From Flavobacteriaceae bacterium Ga0077528 (lineage in GTDB: Bacteria > Bacteroidota > Bacteroidia > Flavobacteriales > Flavobacteriaceae): DNA of 64,000 bases. How positions within the stretch are numbered: the stretch's first letter is position 1; every line of letters starts with the position of its first letter. The translations under genes were made by a program, and so were the position numbers. The notes beneath the pieces are model-generated. The model saw nothing but the letters and a program-made list of their open reading frames with translations, did not search any database and was not told the origin of the DNA. This document shows, piece after piece, positions 57,146-64,000 of this stretch. Where the stretch lies: positions 186,001 to 250,000 of the forward strand of contig LNDX01000003.1 in assembly GCA_001464475.1 (NCBI GenBank), in the 5' to 3' direction.

Positions 57146-59881
57146 TTAAGGCTTTACTATTTCAGGATTTGTATCATCATATTCTGTTTCTTCAATATCC
57201 TCTCCTTTTCTTCCAAGTTTTACTTTTGGATTTTCTTGAGTACCTGTAACTATTAATGGAATCCCGATGATTCCTAATGGTGGTAATCCAAGGCGCATTT
57301 TAATATTCAATTTTCCGTCAAAACTTGTTGTTCCTTCAATCCTTGGTCGGAATCCTGCTACTTTAAATTTGAATCTTTCGATTGTAATTATATTGTTTTT
57401 TACAGTTGTTTTAATATCAACTTTGGACAAATCAGGATTTTTTATGGCATCTTTACCCGTTTTCTTACTTACAGCTCCAAACATTTTAAACCCTTTCATC
57501 TTTACATTTTTCACAGATAGAGTTCCGCCACCTTTTAATGAAGGATAAATGGGTTGCATTGCATTATTCAATTTTCCACCAACTTTGTATTCTAATGAAA
57601 CTATTCCCTCTGCACTTTCTGCAGCTGAAGCCATTTCTCTGAACATTTTAACTTCGTTGTAAGCACGTTTTACATCAAAATCTTTAGCTAGTACTTCAAA
57701 CTCAAAAAAAGCTTTTTCTGGTGATTCACTTCCGTAAATAACATCCATATTTACATTGGAACCAATAATATCAAAACCAGATTTTTTCAATTGCAGTTTT
57801 CCGTTGTTGATTGTTACATTTCCTTTAAGATTTTGCATTTTCAATTCTTTAAAATCAACTTTTTGAGCCAAACAATTAAATTGCAAATCAAGATTTGGTG
57901 GAATAATTACAACTCCAGTCGCAACTGTTGTTGGATTGTTCTCAGCTTGATTTTTTGCTGAATTAGACATGAATTCGTCAATATTAATATAGTTAGCGTT
58001 GATGTTGAAATTCCCTTTTAAAACACCTTTTTCTGAAAGAACAAAATCAATAACATTCTGCATGTATCCGTCCATTTTAAAATCGGATTGACCATAAACA
58101 GCAGAGAAGTTATTGAAATTCATTTTGTCTTGATTGAAAACAAATTCACCTTCTTTTATAACAAATTGTTTTGGCAAATATTCAGAACTAGTTTTTATGT
58201 TTCTTAAAAGTAGTGTTCCTTTATTATTCAACCTATTGTAATTTCCAGCTACTGCATCGGCTTGAGATCCTTTGAAAGCAACATCTGCTTTTATGTAACC
58301 TTGTAAGTCAAGGCCTTTTTGTGAAAATACTTTATAAATTTTGGCTAAATCCAATTCGCCTTTTGCGACTATATCATATTTGACATTTTCTAGATTTTCT
58401 AGATTTGCAGTCACATATACTGGTTTTCCTTCAAAATTGAAAGAAGCTGGCTTTATGGCAACTTTTAAATCTTTTAACGAACCTGTATTGTCTGAAACAT
58501 CAGCTAAAACATTTATATTAGTTATTGGATTAGGGTAATAATCTGTTTTGATATAACCATTTTTGAATAAAACTTTTCCTTTGGTTATAGGAACAATTTT
58601 ATTTTTTGAATCATAAACACCTTTAGAATTGACATCCAAATTTAATTGCCCTTTCAAATCCATATTTTGGATTCCAATAGCTTTATCTAATTTGGCTAAA
58701 TCTATTGCTGTTTTTATTCTAGCATCTATTTTAGGACTTGATAAACCTTCTGATTTTATAATCGCTTTTACATAATCTTTTCCAACATTAAAAAAAACAG
58801 AATCGATGTTGACCTTCAATCTTTCTGTATCTAATGAAGGTAGTTTTGTGTCAAAATTCAAAAATATATTTGAAGCTGGAAGAGGTGTTTCTTTATGATT
58901 AATCTCACCTTCTCTAATTTTCATATTGAAAGCTAAATCTGGTTTTTCATTTGTAGAAGCTATATACTTTCCTTTTAGAGTCAATAGTAAATCTGTACTT
59001 CCTTTAACTTTTGTTTTCTCTAACCATGTAACATAAGCTGGTGGCAATGCTGTAAAAAAGTCATTCAATTTACTATTATGTGATTTGACATTAAAATCTA
59101 AATCATAACCATTTTTCAGGAAATCTAACTTTCCTATAAACTCAATTGGAAGTTTATTTACTTTTAAATTATTTTCTTCAAAAATAAAGGAAAGCGAATT
59201 GGTATTGATTTTTGTAATCAAATCAGCATTTACTTTTTTATTTTTAAGATATTGATCTTCACCAAAAGTGAAATTAAAATCATCGATTTTAGCTTCGGTT
59301 TTTAAGTCAAATACAGCTTTATCTAAATCACCTTTCCCTTGATAATTAAATCCTTTAGCATTGATTAGAATTTTTGTTGATTTATCATCATAAACTAAAT
59401 GACTATTTTTTATAGAAATTTTATCCAATCGTATAGCCGTAGATGCCGTGTCTTTAGAAACTTTTTTGTTTTCAGAGACGTATACATTGTAGTTTGCTTC
59501 TCCTTTTTCATTAACTTTTACGTTCATAAAAGCATCAGAAAGATATATTTCATCAATAGTTACTTTTCCGTCAAAGATTAAATCTTTAAGGTTAATCCCG
59601 AAAGCAATTTCGTTTGCAGAAACTAATGTGTCTTTTTTGAATGGTTCGGAACCTTTTAAACTAAATTTTTCAAGCGATAAAGTTAATGATGGGAAATGAT
59701 TGAAAAATGAAAGATTTGCTTCTTTAAAATTTAGTTCACCTTTTAGATTTTCATTTGCAAAACTTTTAATTTCTTTTTCAATTTTATCTGGAAAGATTAT
59801 TGGAAACAGAAACATTCCTAACAATAAAATTGCGATTGAAATTCCTAAAATTTTTAAAGATTTTACTACTATTTTCTTCAT
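57146..59881 (-). CDS. AsmA-family envelope protein
   Basis: The 911-residue protein has an N-terminal membrane helix (ILGISIAILLLGMFLFPIIF, about residues 12-31) and a very long periplasmic beta-rich part. An AsmA-type N-terminus (FANENLKGELNFKEANLSFF, NHFPSLTLSLEKFSL) and an AsmA_2-type C-terminal region (NGKLQLKKSGFDIIGSNVNM, DVIYGSESPEKAFFEFEVLA) are visible. Proteins of this group are thought to form bridge-like grooves that carry phospholipid between inner and outer membrane. It is single-gene, with a palindromic -7 region upstream and its own terminator. It is not the DUF490 TamB that would pair with TamL. Confidence 0.88.
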   Translation of the reverse strand: MKKIVVKSLKILGISIAILLLGMFLFPIIFPDKIEKEIKSFANENLKGELNFKEANLSFFNHFPSLTLSLEKFSLKGSEPFKKDTLVSANEIAFGINLKDLIFDGKVTIDEIYLSDAFMNVKVNEKGEANYNVYVSENKKVSKDTASTAIRLDKISIKNSHLVYDDKSTKILINAKGFNYQGKGDLDKAVFDLKTEAKIDDFNFTFGEDQYLKNKKVNADLITKINTNSLSFIFEENNLKVNKLPIEFIGKLDFLKNGYDLDFNVKSHNSKLNDFFTALPPAYVTWLEKTKVKGSTDLLLTLKGKYIASTNEKPDLAFNMKIREGEINHKETPLPASNIFLNFDTKLPSLDTERLKVNIDSVFFNVGKDYVKAIIKSEGLSSPKIDARIKTAIDLAKLDKAIGIQNMDLKGQLNLDVNSKGVYDSKNKIVPITKGKVLFKNGYIKTDYYPNPITNINVLADVSDNTGSLKDLKVAIKPASFNFEGKPVYVTANLENLENVKYDIVAKGELDLAKIYKVFSQKGLDLQGYIKADVAFKGSQADAVAGNYNRLNNKGTLLLRNIKTSSEYLPKQFVIKEGEFVFNQDKMNFNNFSAVYGQSDFKMDGYMQNVIDFVLSEKGVLKGNFNINANYINIDEFMSNSAKNQAENNPTTVATGVVIIPPNLDLQFNCLAQKVDFKELKMQNLKGNVTINNGKLQLKKSGFDIIGSNVNMDVIYGSESPEKAFFEFEVLAKDFDVKRAYNEVKMFREMASAAESAEGIVSLEYKVGGKLNNAMQPIYPSLKGGGTLSVKNVKMKGFKMFGAVSKKTGKDAIKNPDLSKVDIKTTVKNNIITIERFKFKVAGFRPRIEGTTSFDGKLNIKMRLGLPPLGIIGIPLIVTGTQENPKVKLGRKGEDIEETEYDDTNPEIVKP

Positions 59882-59894
59882 TTAACAATTGAAA

Positions 59895-59914
59895 TATAAC
59901 TTTGCAAAGTTATA
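59895..59914. promoter_or_regulatory. 20-bp palindrome TATAACTTTGCAAAGTTATA over the asmA promoter
   Basis: The palindrome has perfect 10-bp arms and places an exact TAACTTTG -7 element on both strands. The minus-strand copy (59912-59905) is 23 bases before the AsmA-family start. The plus-strand copy would read towards the end of the amylase gene. Confidence 0.5.
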
Positions 59915-59918
59915 GTAT

Positions 59919-59952
59919 AAAAAAGACCCTTCAAAATTATGAAGGGCCTTTT
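59919..59952 (-). terminator. Terminator after the amylase gene
   Basis: GACCCTTC and GAAGGGCC pair with one mismatch around an 8-base loop, with a T run on the minus strand, 33 bases past the amylase stop. Confidence 0.75.
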
Positions 59953-59984
59953 AGAAAATTCTATTTTAAACTAACTCAACAAAA

Positions 59985-62879
59985 TTATTCTTTTATTAAT
60001 CTCAAAGTTTTTTCACGATTATTTGCATCAGAAACTTTAACGATATAAACACCTTTCGTTAAATCTTCAATTGAAAAACTATCGTTTATTGAAGTGCTTG
60101 AGAACGATTTCACTAATTGTCCTGTGATAGAATAGATTTGAACTTTCTCTACCAAAGTATTAATTGTGAAATAAGTTGAAGCTGGATTTGGAGACAACGC
60201 TACAAAATCTAAAGCATCAAATGTATCATTATTAAGAAGAGCTCTGTTTCCAAAAACTCTGTATCCACCTGGCTCAATACTAATATTCATATTAACATCT
60301 GTAACATTAAAAGTGGTATTATCCATTAGATTTGCCCAAGTTCCAGTGAACGGAAATCCTCCAACAACATTGTAAGTATTATCAGAAAAATTAGTCAAAA
60401 CAAAAACATAACTTAAAGCAGAGGTTTGAGTTTGGCTTGTCCAAACATCTAATCTAGGACGCCCTGTGTTTCCAATATTCCAAGCATAAGTTCCATTTTC
60501 AAAAACATTTTCAGTTTTTTTCATGTCTATCATTTTTGCCCAACTATTGTAAATAGCACTTCTATTTGTATCTGTTAACCAGTTTCCAGTCCATTGAGGT
60601 TGTGGTTTGGTGTCTAATTTGCAACCATCATTAAACTGAACAGAACCATTGCTGCATGTAAATAATGAATATTCCCATCCAAGATCTCCAAAATGCCAGA
60701 TCATTTTTGGTCCAGGAACAAGAAAAAGAACTGAACCCATTGCTTGAAGTCTTTGATGCACTTTGTTAAGATTGCCAAAAGTTTGTCCAGCTTCATTTAA
60801 AGCTTTATAAGCAACTCTTTCTTCATCATGGCTTTCTGCATAACCTATAAATCGGTCTGTCGCATCTGCTATTCCTGAAATATCTGCAAAATTACCTTTC
60901 AACAAATTAGCATACGGATCTGTCATTTTTCTCCACTGCATAATACCTTTTGTATCACCTGAACGAAGATAATTCGCCCATTCTACTTCTTCTGTGTATG
61001 ATCCACCATTTCCTAAGTGTTCAAAAATCACAAGAAAATTAGGATCAACTTCCCATTGTTTGTCGGCATACCATTTCATTTTTGCTACTCTATCTGAACG
61101 ATATCCATTAGTACAAGCTTCTTGTCCACCAGCTACGTTTGATGGGCACTGTTGTGTAAAACCTTTGGTTAAATCCCATCTGTAACCATCAATTTTAAAC
61201 TCTTGAATCCAATATTTTATTGTTGCAACTGAATACGCATTTGTTAAATTATCTGGTTCTCTAAAATGATTTAAATCACTACCAACACTATAAGAGTGCA
61301 TAGCATCTTGGTTTATATAAGGATTTTCAGACGATACTCTTGATCCAGTAGAATTTGCCCATCCATCATTATCAGAATCTAACATCCACATTCTTTCAAG
61401 AGGAGAACGACCAAAAACGTGATTTAATGCTAAATCTAAAATAACTGCGATTCCATTTTGATGGCACAAATCAATAAACTCTTTAAGTTTTGTAGGAGGC
61501 CCATAACGTTTGTCTAAAGCCATATGAAAAACTGTATTGTAACCCCAGCTCATATTTCCTTCAAACTCCATTACAGGCATTATTTTGATTGCATTGATTT
61601 TAAGATTTCTAAAATAATCTATTTTATTAATTAAATCTTGATAAGTTCTATTTGCATCAAAATCACGAACTAATACCTCATAAAAAACTAAATCTTTCTT
61701 TTTTGGCTTTACAAAATTTGTAGTAGCACTACTCCAATTATAAGTAAATAAAGTATTAGATCCTGTCTGAAGAACAGTTACTTCTCTCTCTTGACCTGGT
61801 GCAATTGTTGCATATACAGGAAGCCCAGGAAAAGCACCAAGTGATATAATTTCTGGATCATCAAAAGGAGACAATACCAATTTAGAATATGGATCTGCGG
61901 TTTTAACAATTGCTGGAGAATTTGCAGGTCTGTTTGTATTATCACACACCCAATATTGATAAGCATATACTTGATTTGGAGTTAATCCTGTAAGTTCTAA
62001 CCAAAATTTACCTGTTGTAGGATCTTTTTTCATAGCATATGCAGTTGTAGGAGACCAGTTATTGAAACTACCTGCCACATATACAAAATCTTTAAATGGC
62101 GCATTTAAAACTAACGTTGCTTTGGTTGCATCAGATGAATCATAGTTTATACCATCAACTAAGCCAGCTGTTAATGGCTCACTTATTATTCCTGGATTAA
62201 CAATAACAGTAAACCTTTTAGTCACAGTTGTAGTTCCTAATGTAGCTGAAACAACATATACTTTAGTTGTAGTCACATTTGTGTCACCACAAGTAAAAAA
62301 TGATGTTGCTGCAGTTGGACATGTAATTGGAACACCATTAGCCGTTACAGAATAAGTAGCATTGCCACCTGTGTTTGAGGCTACAATACTTACATTAGCT
62401 CCTGAATTGATAATAGTATTGCTGTTCTCTAGAGGAGAGATTAAAGACATTTGAAAAGCGCCGACTTCTGAAGTGATATCTTGAGATTTTTTATCCCCAC
62501 TTCCATCTTTTGCTTTAATTAAAAATCCTATTTTACCAATACCAGTTCTGTTGTAAAAAGTATTTGGCACAAAAGTTATAGTATAAGTATCATTACCAGA
62601 ATTATAGGTAAGTCTATTAGTTTCACTAGAACTTGTCCATGTACCATTAGTTGGACAATCCTGAATATTAGCGTCACTAGCGTCAAAGCTCCAAGCCCAA
62701 AGATATAGTGCATTATTAGATACACCCCAAGTAGATTCATTAATACTACTTCCATTAAAAGTAATAGTAATTGATTGATTTTCTTCAAAAACTGCAGGTG
62801 CAATTGTATAAGTTACTGTTTGTTGTTGTGCAAAAACAATAACTGGAAATAGTAAGCATAATAGTAAAAATCTTTTCAT
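59985..62879 (-). CDS. Secreted GH13 alpha-amylase with type IX secretion sorting domain
   Basis: The 964-residue protein has a signal peptide (MKRFLLLCLLFPVIVFA), N-terminal beta-sandwich modules and an early-set/CBM48-like module (about residues 255-330, FVYVAGSFNNWSPTTAYAMK). The GH13 barrel follows (about 385-790) with the four family regions: DLALNHVF, GYRWDLTKGF with nucleophile Asp569, IFEHLG with acid/base Glu620, and ESHDEER with Asp685. The last about 75 residues are a type A sorting domain (LSPNPASTYFTINTLVEKVQ, LVKSFSST, GVYIVKVSD). It probably breaks down starch outside the cell after export by the type IX system. It lies downstream of a SusE-type gene. Confidence 0.94.
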   Translation of the reverse strand: MKRFLLLCLLFPVIVFAQQQTVTYTIAPAVFEENQSITITFNGSSINESTWGVSNNALYLWAWSFDASDANIQDCPTNGTWTSSSETNRLTYNSGNDTYTITFVPNTFYNRTGIGKIGFLIKAKDGSGDKKSQDITSEVGAFQMSLISPLENSNTIINSGANVSIVASNTGGNATYSVTANGVPITCPTAATSFFTCGDTNVTTTKVYVVSATLGTTTVTKRFTVIVNPGIISEPLTAGLVDGINYDSSDATKATLVLNAPFKDFVYVAGSFNNWSPTTAYAMKKDPTTGKFWLELTGLTPNQVYAYQYWVCDNTNRPANSPAIVKTADPYSKLVLSPFDDPEIISLGAFPGLPVYATIAPGQEREVTVLQTGSNTLFTYNWSSATTNFVKPKKKDLVFYEVLVRDFDANRTYQDLINKIDYFRNLKINAIKIMPVMEFEGNMSWGYNTVFHMALDKRYGPPTKLKEFIDLCHQNGIAVILDLALNHVFGRSPLERMWMLDSDNDGWANSTGSRVSSENPYINQDAMHSYSVGSDLNHFREPDNLTNAYSVATIKYWIQEFKIDGYRWDLTKGFTQQCPSNVAGGQEACTNGYRSDRVAKMKWYADKQWEVDPNFLVIFEHLGNGGSYTEEVEWANYLRSGDTKGIMQWRKMTDPYANLLKGNFADISGIADATDRFIGYAESHDEERVAYKALNEAGQTFGNLNKVHQRLQAMGSVLFLVPGPKMIWHFGDLGWEYSLFTCSNGSVQFNDGCKLDTKPQPQWTGNWLTDTNRSAIYNSWAKMIDMKKTENVFENGTYAWNIGNTGRPRLDVWTSQTQTSALSYVFVLTNFSDNTYNVVGGFPFTGTWANLMDNTTFNVTDVNMNISIEPGGYRVFGNRALLNNDTFDALDFVALSPNPASTYFTINTLVEKVQIYSITGQLVKSFSSTSINDSFSIEDLTKGVYIVKVSDANNREKTLRLIKE

Positions 62880-62895
62880 AGCGTAGATTTGATTT

Positions 62896-62939
62896 AAAAA
62901 AACACATTCTCGACTACTTTCATAAATCGAGAATGTGTT
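62896..62939 (-). terminator. Hairpin between the SusE-type and amylase genes
   Basis: Perfect 13-bp arms (AACACATTCTCGA and its complement) enclose a 13-base loop, with a T run on the minus strand. It lies 13 bases past the SusE stop and just before the amylase start, so it may end or weaken transcription within the locus. Confidence 0.85.
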
Positions 62940-62951
62940 ATTATTTATGTA

Positions 62952-64000
62952 TTATATTGGCATTAATCTCAAGTTGTAGTTAGCAGAATTTCTGATATCT
63001 AAAACAACTTTATAATTACCTGCTGTAGGAACTTTCATGTTTCCTCCATTCAATTTTATTTTGTATTGACCACCTGTAGTAGTATTTTCAGTATTACCTG
63101 ATAATGTTCCCATTTTCACAGACCAATCATCTTTTAAACGAATTAAAAACTCATCATTAGTCAATGCTAAATCTAAAGTATACATTTGATAATATGGAGA
63201 TGAAGGATTTTCATCAAAAGTTAAATACGTAGGTGAACCCCAACCATTTGGTGTAGCTTGACCAATAATTGCAACTTGTCTTTTGCCAATTGAATAAGTA
63301 TTAGCATTCCAATTCACTGTCAAGAAGTAAGTTCCAGCACCTTCAGTTGGCTTGATGTCTTTTCCTCCAGATTGAACTAAAGTTGTAAAAGTATTTGGGT
63401 TTTCAGCAATATCTCCTTTATCTCCAGACCATGCTGGAACTGGACAAAATTTAAATGCTGGGTTTGAGACATCCATCCATACAAAACCTTCATATTTTCC
63501 ATCATTTCCAGCAGAAAATAACTTAGCTACATTTACATTATCTGGAGACCAATCATTTCCATAACCACTAGCACTTTGATATCCTCCTGGCACATATAAT
63601 CTTTCAAATTCATCAAAAGTATCATAAGGAGTAGCTGTGATAGTGACTTCATTAGAAACAGCGCTAACACCATTAGTTGAGCTTGAGAGTTGAGTTGATG
63701 GTTTCCCTATAATTCTTAATTTAAAACTACCTGATGTTCCTATTGAACCTCCTGCGCTCAATAACAAGTTATTCAAAATTCTTTCTGTAACTGCTTTTTC
63801 ATTTACGTCTGCATCAGAGCTGTAAGTTCCTAAAACAATTGCTTGTGAAGAATTTGAAAAACTTTCTGTACTCTTAACTGCTTGCAATGAATAAGTTATA
63901 GATGCAGAAAAACCAAAGTTGGCTGAAGACCATTTTGAAGTAAATGCTGTATTTCCTGCTGTTGAACCAGTTAAATTAAAACTTCCTCCTGCAGGTGAAG
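62952..64000 (-). CDS. SusE-type starch-binding outer-membrane protein, 5' part beyond the window
   Basis: The frame is open through the window edge, so the N-terminus (lipoprotein signal and first residues) is missing; a TTG at 63887 is internal, not a start. About 349 residues are visible. The first part is the SusE N-terminal Ig-like domain (SFNLTGSTAGNTAFTSKWSS, NLLLSAGGSI). It is followed by two starch-binding-like domains: RLYVPGGYQSASGYGNDWSP with NVNVAKLFSAG, and QVAIIGQATPNGWGSPTYLT with FLIRLKDDWSVKMG. In starch-utilisation loci SusE binds alpha-glucan at the cell surface and works with SusCD, expected upstream outside the window. Confidence 0.88.
   Translation of the reverse strand, partial: SPAGGSFNLTGSTAGNTAFTSKWSSANFGFSASITYSLQAVKSTESFSNSSQAIVLGTYSSDADVNEKAVTERILNNLLLSAGGSIGTSGSFKLRIIGKPSTQLSSSTNGVSAVSNEVTITATPYDTFDEFERLYVPGGYQSASGYGNDWSPDNVNVAKLFSAGNDGKYEGFVWMDVSNPAFKFCPVPAWSGDKGDIAENPNTFTTLVQSGGKDIKPTEGAGTYFLTVNWNANTYSIGKRQVAIIGQATPNGWGSPTYLTFDENPSSPYYQMYTLDLALTNDEFLIRLKDDWSVKMGTLSGNTENTTTGGQYKIKLNGGNMKVPTAGNYKVVLDIRNSANYNLRLMPI

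Noticed and set aside
57146-59881. TamB partner of TamL
   Set aside because: The protein shows AsmA-type N- and C-terminal regions and is about 911 residues, without the DUF490 C-terminus and greater length expected of TamB, and it is far from tamL.

Overview
The window is a low-GC (about one third G+C by eye), gene-dense chromosomal segment of a bacterium in the Bacteroidota, most likely Flavobacterium or a close relative. The basis is mixed. Many upstream regions carry the Bacteroidota -7 promoter element TAnnTTTG, and I see no Shine-Dalgarno-like starts. A PorT/SprT homologue (type IX secretion, gliding) lies next to the menaquinone methyltransferase gene. An alpha-amylase ends in a type IX secretion sorting domain. 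TamL, DUF5686 and SusE-type proteins are also present. I see no phage, insertion sequence, CRISPR array or clear genomic island. Most of the window is core metabolism and envelope biogenesis.

Layout. 1-7888 (minus strand): a partial GH20 hexosaminidase, a membrane pyrophosphatase with an odd cysteine-rich tail, a soluble pyrophosphatase, a DNA glycosylase, a DUF5686 outer-membrane protein and pyruvate dehydrogenase E1 beta. 8185-16387 (mostly plus): an orphan lipoprotein, the etfB-etfA pair, a bifunctional nuclease, thymidylate synthase, a TonB-C protein, a glycogen-binding-fold protein (minus), a 2TM protein coupled to dihydrofolate reductase, the menaquinone methyltransferase and PorT. 16384-23098: an rRNA/tRNA methyltransferase (minus), TamL, class II aldolase, a zinc-ribbon-less AccD and a MacB-type permease (minus). 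23327-30600: purH, then the cell-shape operon mreB-mreC-mreD-mrdA-rodA.

30602-39842: a secreted nuclease (minus), a lysine/glutamate-rich exported coiled coil, the Prc protease (minus), surE, a small membrane protein, lpxB, an NlpC/P60 lipoprotein, comEC and a lysine-tailed thioredoxin (minus). 39891-46865 (minus) is a peptide-use cluster of three POT-family transporters and a dipeptidyl peptidase IV. 47034-49269 (plus) pairs a class II HMG-CoA reductase with a GYDIA-type GHMP kinase and probably serves the mevalonate pathway. 49327-56860 (minus) is an operon-like run: coaX, an outer-membrane protein, a TPR protein, lptC, a small membrane protein, a CorC-type protein and a PpiD-type chaperone. 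A tRNA-Phe (plus) and an AsmA-family protein (minus) follow. The window ends (minus) in a starch-utilisation locus with a secreted GH13 amylase and the 3' part of a SusE-type gene.

How the genes fit together. Much of the window builds or services the envelope: TamL, LptC, LpxB, PpiD, AsmA, MreBCD-PBP2-RodA, PorT and Prc. Another part feeds it with peptides and starch. I did not find a clearly new multi-gene system. The best leads are the cysteine-rich domain fused to the pyrophosphatase, the HMG-CoA reductase/GHMP kinase pair, an 18-bp LacI-like palindrome beside a glycogen-binding protein, and a family of AATCC/GGATT-rich hairpin repeats placed between co-oriented genes.
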